Assembly: GCA_029263795.1 (NCBI GenBank)
Contig: JAJUFI010000001.1
Coordinates: 1-64,000 of the forward strand
Reading direction: 5' to 3'
DNA length: 64,000 nucleotides
From: Alcaligenaceae bacterium
GTDB taxonomy: Bacteria > Pseudomonadota > Gammaproteobacteria > Burkholderiales > Burkholderiaceae_B
Part shown: one piece after another, positions 55,490 through 63,547 of the stretch
Position numbering within the stretch: the stretch's first letter is position 1
How the letters are laid out: each line of letters opens with the position of its first letter
Notes under the pieces: generated by a model
Told to the model about the DNA's origin: nothing
The model's database searches: none
The model's input: the letters and a program-made list of their open reading frames with translations, nothing else
Position numbers and translations under genes: made by a program

Positions 55490-56662
55490 TCAGCTGCGCA
55501 TACCTTCCAGCAGCTGCCGGGCCAGCTGATTTCGCAGGGGAGGGAGTAGGTCCATCGCCAGAAGTGCCGCGCCGCCAGCGTGTTCCAATAGCGGGATGCG
55601 TGTGGAAAAAACGCGTGGAAGAAGATCGGTGATGGCGATGGTGAGCCAGCGATCGAAACGACGGCGCCCGGTGAATTCGGTGCAATGGGGGTCCGGATCG
55701 GAATCGGGGCGCAGCAGCCACGGGGAAAGGGCCTGGGCGAGCTGTGCGACGTCGCGCAGGCCCAGATTCAAACCCTGGCCGGCCACGGGATGCAGGGTCT
55801 GGGCCGCATTACCGATGGCGATGCAGCGCAAGTTGATGCGTGACGGCCCGGCGTACAGTGCCAGGGGGAACACGGATACCTTGGTGACACTCTGAAGAGC
55901 GCCCAGACGGTCGCCGAATTGTTCCTGGAGGCGCCGGTCGAATTCTTCCCGAGGCAGGCCGCGCAATGTCTCGGACTGTTCCGGGCTGCAGCACCACACG
56001 ACACTGTAGATGTCGGAAGCCTGTGGGTGGGGCAGGGCGGCCAGCGGGCCGTTGCGTGTAAACCGCTCGTATGCCCAGCCAGGCTGGGGCCGGCTTGCAC
56101 GGACATTGGTCAATACTGCGTTCTGCCCATACTGGCGTTCCACACCCGATGGGCGGGCCCCATCTGACTGCACCGCGAGCCGGGCGCTGACCACGCCGCC
56201 ATCGTAGCGACATTCGACGTGATGCCCGCTCAAGTGGGGCAATGCCCGCCCCGTCAGGCGCGTGACCCCGCTGGTTTCAAGCGCCTGGTGCAGGGTTCCG
56301 AGGAGGTCGTCGTACCGCACCACATTGCCCAGCCGGGGAACGCCCAGATCGCGGTGGTCGATGACGACGCGCCCGAGACGGCTGCGCTGGGAAACATGAA
56401 CCTGGCGGATTTCCGCCGCCTGCCCGGGCCAGGCTCCCAGAGTTTCGAGAAATACACGGCTGCCATGGTTGAGCGCCAGACAACGGGGGTCTACCCCCGC
56501 AGACGCAGCCATGCCCGTACCGGGAGGAGGCGCAGCCGGACGTACGGGGCCGAGCAGCGCAATTCGGGCGGGATCAAGCGCTTTGCGCGCCAGAGCAAGT
56601 GCCAGTGCACACCCGGCCGGACCGGCTCCGAGTATGACGACGTCGAAATCCGTTGGTTTCAT
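55490..56662 (-). CDS. UbiH/UbiF/VisC-family FAD monooxygenase
   Basis: A 390-residue flavoprotein hydroxylase, probably for ubiquinone ring hydroxylation. The FAD start VVILGAGPAGCALALALARK, the DG motif (AVQSDGARPSG) and the signature AIGNAAQTLHPVAGQGLNLG are present. Which ring position it modifies (UbiH, UbiI or UbiF type) is not decidable here. ATG 56662 is preferred to 56680. It opens a unit that continues dusB-fis-purH-ruvC-ruvA. Confidence 0.88.
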   Translation of the reverse strand: MKPTDFDVVILGAGPAGCALALALARKALDPARIALLGPVRPAAPPPGTGMAASAGVDPRCLALNHGSRVFLETLGAWPGQAAEIRQVHVSQRSRLGRVVIDHRDLGVPRLGNVVRYDDLLGTLHQALETSGVTRLTGRALPHLSGHHVECRYDGGVVSARLAVQSDGARPSGVERQYGQNAVLTNVRASRPQPGWAYERFTRNGPLAALPHPQASDIYSVVWCCSPEQSETLRGLPREEFDRRLQEQFGDRLGALQSVTKVSVFPLALYAGPSRINLRCIAIGNAAQTLHPVAGQGLNLGLRDVAQLAQALSPWLLRPDSDPDPHCTEFTGRRRFDRWLTIAITDLLPRVFSTRIPLLEHAGGAALLAMDLLPPLRNQLARQLLEGMRS

Positions 56663-56731
56663 GGGCCCTATTTTACGCATATGTGGGAGCTCGCATGCGC
56701 GGAAAAAGACATCAGAAAGGCCCGTAAAGCT

Positions 56732-56760
56732 TTGTCTGACAAGTGAATTTCTGATAGAAT
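56732..56760 (+). promoter_or_regulatory. Sigma-70 promoter of the structured leader
   Basis: TTGTCT (56732-56737), a 17-base spacer and TAGAAT (56755-56760) with an extended -10 TG (56752-56753) make a convincing promoter. Transcription would begin near 56767, about 237 bases before the ACT-like protein gene. Confidence 0.65.
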
Positions 56761-56766
56761 GGCGGG

Positions 56767-57003
56767 CGTTGAAACTTTATGGAGCTGTGTGGTGAATATC
56801 GACCCCGGCGAAAGTTGTAGTCGACACTTTGTCGACGTCTCTCGTTCCAGGCACTAGAGCCGCACCGCTCGCCCGTGCCCTGGAACCAGGGCGCGGAGCA
56901 TCCTGCATGTTCGCATGCTGACTCCCCGCCGTACCGAAAACCTGGCTTGTGTCTGCGACACGAGCTCACTCCCTGGTGTGTTTGCCGGGGGCAGGAGTCC
57001 CGT
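56767..57003 (+). ncRNA. Structured 5' leader (or independent small RNA) upstream of the ACT-like gene
   Basis: The stretch 56663-57003 has no recognised protein gene. Its transcribed part can fold into successive stems: GTCGAC/GTCGAC (56820-56825 with 56831-56836), competing with AAAGT/ACTTT (56811-56815 with 56826-56830); GTTCCAGGCAC with GTGCCCTGGAAC (56844-56854 with 56875-56886, one bulge); GCATG-TTCG-CATGC (56905-56918); and CTTGTGTC/GACACGAG (56946-56953 with 56957-56964). The competing first stems suggest a regulatory switch. I could not match it to yybP-ykoY, 6S, SRP or other familiar RNAs. The dense perfect pairing is seen; the function is inferred. Confidence 0.5.
56792..56857 (+). 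CDS. Candidate 21-residue leader peptide
   Basis: GTG 56792 preceded by GGAG (56781-56784) opens a short frame beginning MNIDPGESCS and ending at TAG 56855-56857, immediately after the 5' arm of the large hairpin. That geometry resembles attenuation leader peptides. A competing frame, ATG 56779 to TAG 56820, encodes MELCGEYRPRRKL but has no RBS. Either may be spurious. Confidence 0.3.
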   Translation: MNIDPGESCSRHFVDVSRSRH

Positions 57004-57339
57004 ATGCGTTTGTTTCATCTGTTTTTGCGCCGTGCTGGCGTACAGGCCACTTCTGCGCGCGCCCCGCGTAACACTTCCCGTCTGACTGTCGTTTGTCCAC
57101 GGGAACAATTGCCGTCCGTGCGCCGTCAAATCTATCGCGACCTCCATGCCGATGGCATCCAGATCGCTCAAGTGAGCGTGGATTACGGCCAACCCGCCGG
57201 CATGGTTCGGGCCAGCATCACCGTCGATTGCCCGCCACCCCTGCGACCGGAACTGATGTCGAGGGCGAAGCGGCTGCAGGCTCACCCGGGCATCCACGAA
57301 ATTCATTGGGGAAGTGCCCGGCGGCATGCTTTAAACTAA
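57004..57339 (+). CDS. Small stand-alone ACT-like domain protein (resembles the MgtC C-terminal domain)
   Basis: A 111-residue soluble protein. After a basic N terminus (MRLFHLFLRRAG) comes a beta-alpha-beta-beta-alpha-beta pattern: RLTVVCPREQLPSVRRQIYR, GIQIAQVSVDYG, VRASITVDCPPP, LSRAKRLQAHPG-like helix and IHEIHWG. This order and the HEIHW ending resemble the cytosolic C-terminal domain of MgtC/SapB proteins, but the membrane part is missing. ATG 57004 has AGGAG 7 bases upstream; the frame is open to 56875 inside the leader. A ligand-sensing or partner-binding role is possible. The CtaG-like gene follows after 40 bases. Confidence 0.6.
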   Translation: MRLFHLFLRRAGVQATSARAPRNTSRLTVVCPREQLPSVRRQIYRDLHADGIQIAQVSVDYGQPAGMVRASITVDCPPPLRPELMSRAKRLQAHPGIHEIHWGSARRHALN

Positions 57340-57379
57340 GGGTGGCTCTCATGTTGGCTGCCTGAACGGACTACCGCCC

Positions 57380-58240
57380 ATGCACTTGCTCGAATGGCTC
57401 ATCCCCTGGGAATTTTCCCCATTATTCCTGTTCTTCTTCCTGGGGGGGGCCTGGCTGTTCCAGCGTGGTATGCGGGTCCATAAGGTAAGCGGCTGGCGCA
57501 AGGCACTCTTCTGGTCGGGCATGGTCATCCTCTATCTGGCCATGCACACGCGGCTCGACTATTACGCCGAGCGGATGTTCTTCATTCACCGCCTGCAGCA
57601 CTTGGTGCTGCACCATCTCGGGCCCCTGCTAATAATGGGTGCCTATCCCGGCCAGGTGCTTCGCGCAGGTTTGCCCATGCGCTGGCGCATCCGCTTGCAG
57701 GAATTCCGCCGCAGCAGCCTGGGCCTGGGCATTGAGGCGGTACTCACCAATCGCATCCTCGTTCCCTTTCTCTTCGTGATTCTGGTCGTGGGCTTTCTGC
57801 ACCCGACCGTCCAGTTCTATTCCATGCTCGACTGGCGGCTTTACCGGCTGATGAACTGGTCGGTGGTAATCAGTGGCTTCATGTACTGGAATTTGATTCT
57901 CGACCGCCGCCCAAGTCCGCCGGCGGTTCTCTCGCCCGGTGGGCGGGTGTTCTGTCCCTTGGTGACCATGGTGCCGCAGATTATCGCCGGAGCCGTCATC
58001 ACCTTTTCCGAATACGACCTCTATCCCATCTTCGATCTCTGTGGTCGCGCCATTCCGGGCATGACGGCCATTGCCGACCAGGCCATAGGCGGGCTCACAA
58101 TGTGGGTGCTTGCAGGTTTCGTGGAAGTGTTTGGGGTGCTCTACGCATTATCCACGGTCATGAGGCTGTCCGAGAAAAATCGGCTTCCACACAAACGCAA
58201 GGGCCAAGCCGCCGCCCCTGGTGTTCCGGTGGCATCATGA
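57380..58240 (+). CDS. CtaG-type (caa3_CtaG) cytochrome c oxidase assembly-related membrane protein
   Basis: A 286-residue protein with about seven membrane segments. LDYYAERMFFIHRLQHLVLH followed by HLGPLLIMGAYPG is the conserved histidine-rich region of the caa3_CtaG family, and MVPQIIAGAVITFSEYDLYP is a second conserved block. Relatives help deliver copper to cytochrome oxidase in Bacillus; in proteobacteria the role is less certain. It precedes the BepA-like protease, possibly in one transcript. Confidence 0.88.
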   Translation: MHLLEWLIPWEFSPLFLFFFLGGAWLFQRGMRVHKVSGWRKALFWSGMVILYLAMHTRLDYYAERMFFIHRLQHLVLHHLGPLLIMGAYPGQVLRAGLPMRWRIRLQEFRRSSLGLGIEAVLTNRILVPFLFVILVVGFLHPTVQFYSMLDWRLYRLMNWSVVISGFMYWNLILDRRPSPPAVLSPGGRVFCPLVTMVPQIIAGAVITFSEYDLYPIFDLCGRAIPGMTAIADQAIGGLTMWVLAGFVEVFGVLYALSTVMRLSEKNRLPHKRKGQAAAPGVPVAS

Positions 58241-58268
58241 TCACAGTTGTCTGAAGCGAGGTGTTCCG

Positions 58269-59789
58269 GTGAAGTTTCACCACCGTTCCCGCAGCAGAAT
58301 GTCTTCTTCGTGGCAAACCCGGCTATCCGGGGCCCTGGTGGCGGGGGCGCTCATCGCCACCGGCCCATTCGCAGCGTATTCCCAGCCTGTCGGCATTCCG
58401 AGCATGGGGGTTGCCTCCGCTGCCGAGCTCTCCCCTGGCGTGGAGCGGACGCTGGGCGACGCCATCATGGAGCAGGGCCGGCGCGACCCCAGCTATATCG
58501 CCGACCCTGACGTTCTGCAGTATCTCACCGAGATGGGGCAGAGGCTGGCGGCCCATGCAAGTACGGCAGTTGGCCGCATCAACGTCTTTGCCTTGCGTGA
58601 TCCGCAGGTTAATGCATTTGCATTGCCGGGTGGCTATATCGGGGTGAACAGCGGTCTGGTGGTCACAGCCGAATCCGAATCCGAACTGGCTTCCGTGGTG
58701 GCTCACGAAATAGCTCACGTTCTGCAGCGTCATATTGCGCGAGGCATGACTCAGCGAGCCCAGTCCAATCACGCCATGATAGCCACCCTGGCCGGTACGC
58801 TTCTGGCTGCCCTGTCGGGCAGTGCGGATCTGGCCATGGGGGTGGCAGCATTCGGGCAGGCGGCAGCAGTGGACAGGCAGTTGGGCTTTTCCCGTCAGGC
58901 GGAACAAGAAGCCGACCGCATGGGCCTCGACATGATGACTCGGGCGGGTTACGACCCGGCCGGCATGGCGCGGATGTTCGAGCGTCTCGACAGTGCCTCA
59001 CGCCTCAATCAGGGTGCGGGTGGCAACACGTATGCGACCACCCACCCCTTGTCGGTGCAACGTCTTGCAGATGCTCAGAACCGTGTCATGCGGGCTGATC
59101 GCAAGGCAAACGACAGCAGCGATGCATTCTGGTATGTTCGCGCCAAATTGCGCATCGAGCAAGCGCGCGCCGGGCAGGCCCTGCGATCTGCGGAAGAATT
59201 TCTACGCGCCGAAACTAGGCAGGCGAAGGGGGTGCAGCGCTCCGCTGCCTGGTATGGCCTCGCATATTCAGCCTGGAAACGGCGTGATTACGGGCAAGCT
59301 CAACAAGCTCTTGACCAGGCGCGCGCTACGGGATCCGCGGGGCCGCAGCTCGCCGCGCTGGAGATTGCCATCAGTCTGGGCAGGGGGGATGCCGACGCCG
59401 CCGTGAGGCTGGGTGAATCCGCCGCCCGGCGCTGGCCTGGCAGTCAGGGTGTGGCACTGGCTTATGTGGATGCGCTGCAGAGCGCAGGCCGCCACGATGT
59501 GGCGGTTGGGCATCTGCAGGGTCTCATCAAGCAATGGCCGGAAGTGCCTAGCCTGTGGCAACTGCAGGCGCGCAGCCAGGAAGTGCTGGGGCGGCGGGCC
59601 GCCGCCCGACGGTCCATGGCCACCTACTATGAGCTGACTGGTGCTCTGCCCGCAGCAGTGGAACAGTTGCAGCAGGCAAGGGCCATGAGCAGTGACTTTT
59701 ATGAACAGTCCGAACTGGATGTCCGCATCCGCCAGCTCAGGGAAAGGCTGGAGTCTGATCGCCAGCTGCTGGAACGCTTCAAGAAGTGA
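58269..59789 (+). CDS. BepA-like periplasmic M48 metalloprotease with TPR region
   Basis: A 506-residue exported zinc protease. After a basic start and hydrophobic segment (LSGALVAGALIATGPFAAYS) comes the M48 domain with the zinc motif VVAHEIAHVLQRH and third ligand region RQAEQEADRMGLDMM. The C-terminal third (from about residue 290) is helical with TPR-like repeats, as in E. coli BepA, which degrades or folds the LPS transporter LptD and other outer membrane proteins. GTG 58269 with GAGG upstream is preferred; ATG 58299 is an alternative. Confidence 0.9.
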   Translation: MKFHHRSRSRMSSSWQTRLSGALVAGALIATGPFAAYSQPVGIPSMGVASAAELSPGVERTLGDAIMEQGRRDPSYIADPDVLQYLTEMGQRLAAHASTAVGRINVFALRDPQVNAFALPGGYIGVNSGLVVTAESESELASVVAHEIAHVLQRHIARGMTQRAQSNHAMIATLAGTLLAALSGSADLAMGVAAFGQAAAVDRQLGFSRQAEQEADRMGLDMMTRAGYDPAGMARMFERLDSASRLNQGAGGNTYATTHPLSVQRLADAQNRVMRADRKANDSSDAFWYVRAKLRIEQARAGQALRSAEEFLRAETRQAKGVQRSAAWYGLAYSAWKRRDYGQAQQALDQARATGSAGPQLAALEIAISLGRGDADAAVRLGESAARRWPGSQGVALAYVDALQSAGRHDVAVGHLQGLIKQWPEVPSLWQLQARSQEVLGRRAAARRSMATYYELTGALPAAVEQLQQARAMSSDFYEQSELDVRIRQLRERLESDRQLLERFKK

Positions 59790-59913
59790 ACGTTCGTCGG
59801 CTGTTTCGCAGCCAAGCTAACCGATCTGATACCTGCAGGCTTCCACCCCGGAAAGCGGGTTGGTGCATTCCGCCGCGCCGCTTCAAGATTCAAGCCGCCC
59901 GCAACGGCACGTG

Positions 59914-61005
59914 TCAGCTCTGCGTTTCCAGATACCTGGCCAGCCGCGCAGGCAGCCAGTTTAGGTTCCCGGGAAAAGGGCCGGTGACAAAGGCCGCATG
60001 CCCACCGTGCGCCGGTTGATGCAGCAACACGCTGTCTGAACACTCGTGTGTGTCAGGTAGGGATGGTGCGGGAACGAATGGGTCGTTCCTGGCATTCAGC
60101 ACCAGTGTCGGCACCGCAATGGACTTCAATTTTGGTTTGCTGGAAGCGCGCGTCCAGTAATCCAGGGCATTGCGATACCCGTGCATGGGTGCAGTGTACA
60201 GGTCGTCAAATTCACGTATGGTGCGGGCCTGTGTGAGGCGCAGGACATCGATGGTGCCTGGAAAGCGTCGCGCTTTTTCCAGCACCTTGGGGCGCATCGT
60301 CCGCAGGAAATGGCGACAATAAAGATGGCGCCCCGCCCAATTTTCGGACAAGGTACGGCCACAGGCGACCAGATCGAGGGGCACTGACACCGCCGCAGCG
60401 GCCTGAAGCCAGCCGGCTTCGCTCCCCTGTTCGCCCAAGTACTTCAACATGGCGTTGCCCCCGAGAGAAACCCCGACCGCATGCCAGCGGGCGTCGGGCA
60501 AGCGCCGACGGACCACATCGAGCATGAATTCGATATCGGCGGAATCACCCGAAAAATATGCGCGCGCCATGCGGTTCGGAAAACCCGAACAGCCCCGGAA
60601 ATGGGCGATGACGGTAACCCAGCCGCGCGCCCGGAAGTACTGGGCTATGGACTGGGCGTAGTGGCTGCGGCTGCTGCCTTCCAGCCCGTGGAAGATCACC
60701 AGGGCGGGAGTGCCGGCATTGGCACACAGCTGTTCCCAATCGGCATCCTGCATCCAGCGTCGTGCTGCGGTGCGCTGCAGTTGCGGATCAGGCCGGGCCT
60801 TGCGCCCGTTCACGTGGCGATCAGCATACAGGCCTGGGCCCGCCCAGTCGAAGTCGAGGAAGTCGCCGTCTGGGGTATCTACACGGTCGCGGACAAAGGA
60901 AATGCGGTGGTGGCGAACCACCAGCGCACCGTACAGCGTTTGTGCATGCCCGTCCGGCAGCCACCAGGGGGCGGGGCACGGCGAGGTGTCGACGCTTGCG
61001 GTCAC
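59914..61005 (-). CDS. YheT-type alpha/beta-fold hydrolase
   Basis: A 363-residue hydrolase of the YheT/ABHD1-3 family. WWLPDGHAQTLYGALV is the typical N terminus, FHGLEGSSRSHYAQS the oxyanion block, AVGVSLGGNAMLKYLG the nucleophile elbow, and the acid and base lie in LNARNDPFVP and HGGHAAFVTG. The substrate is unknown, probably a lipid ester. GTG 61005 with AGAGG 6 bases upstream is preferred because earlier codons run into the zinc-finger gene. It is the third gene of the ilvE unit. Confidence 0.87.
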   Translation of the reverse strand: MTASVDTSPCPAPWWLPDGHAQTLYGALVVRHHRISFVRDRVDTPDGDFLDFDWAGPGLYADRHVNGRKARPDPQLQRTAARRWMQDADWEQLCANAGTPALVIFHGLEGSSRSHYAQSIAQYFRARGWVTVIAHFRGCSGFPNRMARAYFSGDSADIEFMLDVVRRRLPDARWHAVGVSLGGNAMLKYLGEQGSEAGWLQAAAAVSVPLDLVACGRTLSENWAGRHLYCRHFLRTMRPKVLEKARRFPGTIDVLRLTQARTIREFDDLYTAPMHGYRNALDYWTRASSKPKLKSIAVPTLVLNARNDPFVPAPSLPDTHECSDSVLLHQPAHGGHAAFVTGPFPGNLNWLPARLARYLETQS

Positions 61006-61021
61006 GTCAAACCTCTGAAAA

Positions 61022-61234
61022 TTAATGGCCGTGGACTTTTTCGCCTTCCTTGAGCTTGTACGCGGTACCGCAATAGGGGCAGATTGCACCACCGGTCTGG
61101 ACGACTTCGATGTAGACGCGGGGATGCATGCTCCAAAGCGGAGCATTGGGGCCGGGACAATAAACGGGAAGATCCTTTGCTTCTACGTAGACTGTCTCAC
61201 CTTTTTGGAGATTTTTCTCGGGCGCACTGCTCAT
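61022..61234 (-). CDS. zf-CHCC zinc-finger domain protein
   Basis: A 70-residue protein with the zf-CHCC pattern: cysteine in LPVYCPGP, histidine in LWSMHPRVYI and the pair in AICPYCGTAYKL. The fold is shared with the NDUFS6 subunit of complex I, but the bacterial free-standing proteins have no proven role. ATG 61234 lies 23 bases after the ilvE stop, and the hydrolase gene starts 16 bases after it, so it belongs to the ilvE transcript. Confidence 0.9.
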   Translation of the reverse strand: MSSAPEKNLQKGETVYVEAKDLPVYCPGPNAPLWSMHPRVYIEVVQTGGAICPYCGTAYKLKEGEKVHGH

Positions 61235-61257
61235 TTCTGTTCCTGAAAAAATTGGCA

Positions 61258-62178
61258 TCATACCGGTGTGAGCCAATGATGGTATTTGGGGATACGGCCA
61301 TGGACTGCATCAAAGAACGTGGCCTGCAATTTTTCGGTGATGGGGCCGCGGCGACCGGCGCCTATTTGACGCCCGTCGATCTCACGAATGGGCGTGATTT
61401 CGGCTGCCGTGCCTGAAAAGAAGGCTTCGTCGGCTATGTAGAGATCATCGCGGGTGAGGCGGCGTGACTGCACGGGCATGCCGAGATCGGCAGCCAGGGT
61501 ATGTACGGTGGAGCGTGTGATGCCGGTGAGCGCGGAGGCAATTTCGGGTTCGTAGATGACGCCGTCCCTGACTATGAACAGGTTCTCGCCGGCACCTTCC
61601 GCAACAAACCCTTCGGTGTCCAGCAGGATGGCTTCGTCGTAGCCATGATCGAGCGCTTCGGCATTGGCCAGGATGGAATTCGCATAGGTGCTGGCAACCT
61701 TGGCACGCGGCATGGTGACGTTGACATGTTGGCGAGCGTAAGAAGAAATCTTTACGCGAATGCCGGCCTTGAGGGCTTCCTCGCCCAGGTAGGCTCCCCA
61801 GGACCAAGCCGCAATGGCTACATGCACTTTGGCACCTTTGGGCGATACTCCCATTTTTTCCGAGCCATAGAACACCAGCGGGCGTATGTAGCAGGATTCG
61901 AGCTCATTGGCCCGTACCGCTTCACGTTGAGCCTCGTTGATGGTTTCCTGATCGAAAGGCATCGGCATCTGATAGATATGTGCCGAGTTGAACAGGCGGC
62001 GGGTGTGATCCTGCAAACGGAAGATGGCGGTTCCGAGTTCAGTCTTGTAGGCGCGAACGCCCTCGAAGACGGCAAGCCCATAGTGAAGGGAATGCGTCAG
62101 GACATGCGTGTTTGCATCGCGCCAGGGAACCAGTTTGCCGTCATACCAAATGACACCATCACGATCAGCCATGGACAT
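61258..62178 (-). CDS. ilvE: Branched-chain amino acid aminotransferase
   Basis: A 306-residue fold-type IV PLP enzyme, the last step of Val, Leu and Ile synthesis and first step of their degradation. VIWYDGKLVPWRDANTHVLT, FEGVRAY, the PLP lysine region MPRAKVASTYANS and EGFVAEGAGENLF are diagnostic. GGGAGAG precedes the ATG by 5 bases. It is divergent from azlCD, a branched-chain amino acid exporter, over a repeated operator-like element. Confidence 0.97.
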   Translation of the reverse strand: MSMADRDGVIWYDGKLVPWRDANTHVLTHSLHYGLAVFEGVRAYKTELGTAIFRLQDHTRRLFNSAHIYQMPMPFDQETINEAQREAVRANELESCYIRPLVFYGSEKMGVSPKGAKVHVAIAAWSWGAYLGEEALKAGIRVKISSYARQHVNVTMPRAKVASTYANSILANAEALDHGYDEAILLDTEGFVAEGAGENLFIVRDGVIYEPEIASALTGITRSTVHTLAADLGMPVQSRRLTRDDLYIADEAFFSGTAAEITPIREIDGRQIGAGRRGPITEKLQATFFDAVHGRIPKYHHWLTPV

Positions 62179-62202
62179 ATCGCTCTCCCGAAAAGTCGCT
62201 TG

Positions 62203-62232
62203 ATTGTACCAAGGTCAGACCTTGACAAGGTC
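62203..62232. promoter_or_regulatory. ilvE promoter with overlapping repeated operator-like element
   Basis: On the minus strand TACAAT (complement of 62203-62208) is a good -10 for ilvE. Overlapping its upstream side are three alternating 7-mers, each separated by a single A: CAAGGTC (62210-62216), its reverse complement GACCTTG (62218-62224) and CAAGGTC again (62226-62232). Adjacent copies form perfect palindromes. Such an arrangement would place a bound regulator between -10 and -35. The repeats are seen; the regulator is unknown. Confidence 0.55.
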
Positions 62233-62341
62233 GTGTTCAAAGCGAGGTCGCACCGTTGGATTTGTGCACTTGAAACACTGCGGGATGCCGCGGTGTGCTT
62301 ACAATAGGCGCCTGCCGGAGTTCTCTACAGGGTTGGCGTTC

Positions 62342-63085
62342 GTGGCATTGAGCAGGGTGTTAGCAAAGTGGCCGGAAAGCAGGTATCGCCTGCAGTTCAT
62401 GTTGGGCCTGCGGGATGCCGTTCCGGCACTCATCGCGACGGGAACCTGGGGGCTGGTCACTGGCATCGCCATCGTCAAGTCGGGGCTCAGTGAAACAATG
62501 GCCACGCTGATGACCCTGCTGGTGTATGCAGGGTCTGCTCAGCTCACGGCCCTGCCACTGATCAAGGACGCCGTGCCACTGTGGCTGATCTTCGCTGCCG
62601 GCCTCGTGGTCAACATCAGGTTCCTGATTTTCGGGGCGGCCCTGCAACCATTCTTCCGCCACCTGAGCTGGCCCAAGCGGCTGGGTGTGGGCTTTTTTTC
62701 CACCGATATCGGCTTCGTACTCTTCATGGGCCGCTATGGCGAGGCGAAGCGTCGCCCGGATCCGCGCCACCTGTGGTATTTCCTGGGCATCATAGCTCCA
62801 GGCTGGCTGGTGTGGAATGCCTGTTCCATCGTCGGCATCTTTTTGGCGGGGGCCATCCCCACATCGTGGTCGCTTGAATTCGCGGCCGTCCTTGCCTTGC
62901 TTTCGGTTGTGATTCCCCTGGTCAGTACGCGCCCGGTTGCGTTCTGCATTCTGGTGGCGGCGAGTGTGGCCTGGGTAGGCCAGCCGCTGCCGCTGCGCCT
63001 GGGGCTGGCCGCTGCCGTGGTTTCGGGCATTGCAGCGGGCGTGATCAGTGAGCGCTTGAGCAAGGATGCGAAAAGGGCATCGTGA
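62342..63085 (+). CDS. azlC: AzlC-family branched-chain amino acid exporter, large subunit
   Basis: A 247-residue membrane protein. GLRDAVPALIATGTWGLVTG, LVYAGSAQLTALPLI and IFGAALQPFFRHLSW are the typical AzlC/YgaZ segments, with six to seven membrane spans. AzlCD/YgaZH pairs export valine or similar amino acids. The open frame reaches 62204, but its early part is not membrane-like; GTG 62342 with AGGG 9 bases upstream is the likely start (TTG 62333 possible). The azlD start overlaps its stop (ATGA). Confidence 0.9.
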   Translation: MALSRVLAKWPESRYRLQFMLGLRDAVPALIATGTWGLVTGIAIVKSGLSETMATLMTLLVYAGSAQLTALPLIKDAVPLWLIFAAGLVVNIRFLIFGAALQPFFRHLSWPKRLGVGFFSTDIGFVLFMGRYGEAKRRPDPRHLWYFLGIIAPGWLVWNACSIVGIFLAGAIPTSWSLEFAAVLALLSVVIPLVSTRPVAFCILVAASVAWVGQPLPLRLGLAAAVVSGIAAGVISERLSKDAKRAS

Positions 63086-63417
63086 TGAGTGACGGCAATT
63101 GGTATGTTCTTGGTGCGATTCTTGTCCTGGCCGTCTGCAGCCTGCTGACGCGCACCGGCTACATGGTTTTTGGTGACTACCTGCCCTTGCCGGAAGGTCT
63201 GCGGCGCGCCCTGCGCTATGCGCCGGCGGCCGCGCTGGTTGGAATCATTGTGCCCGAGGTGCTGCCGTGGCAGCCTGGCTCGCTGCCCAGCCTCGATGCC
63301 AAGGCCGTGGCTGCGGCCATAGCCATTCTGGTTTACTGGAAGACACGGAACAGCCTGTACGTGATCATTGGCGGCATGCTCGCCTTCTGGTTGATTCGCC
63401 CCTGGTGGCCATTCTGA
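63082..63417 (+). CDS. azlD: AzlD-family branched-chain amino acid exporter, small subunit
   Basis: A 111-residue protein with four hydrophobic segments. AVCSLLTRTGYMVFGDYLP, LRRALRYAPAAALVGIIVPE and the central LPWQPG segment are typical of AzlD/YgaH. It partners AzlC in the inner membrane. Its ATG overlaps the azlC stop, implying coupled translation. Together with divergent ilvE it forms a branched-chain amino acid locus. Confidence 0.93.
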   Translation: MMSDGNWYVLGAILVLAVCSLLTRTGYMVFGDYLPLPEGLRRALRYAPAAALVGIIVPEVLPWQPGSLPSLDAKAVAAAIAILVYWKTRNSLYVIIGGMLAFWLIRPWWPF

Positions 63418-63547
63418 ATGCCACCTAGGAAAGGGTTTTGCAAGCGGTGTCGCGGCCTGGCCACGAGGCAGGCGCGGAAGTGCGTTAAAATCAATACGTT
63501 AACGACGCCGTCGCAAGCAGTACCCAGCGAGGCAAGCACACTTCTAA

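Noticed and set aside
56767-57003. 6S RNA or a manganese (yybP-ykoY) riboswitch in the structured leader
   Set aside because: No closing stem joining both ends as in 6S RNA, and the conserved yybP-ykoY core sequences are not present. I kept it as an unassigned leader.
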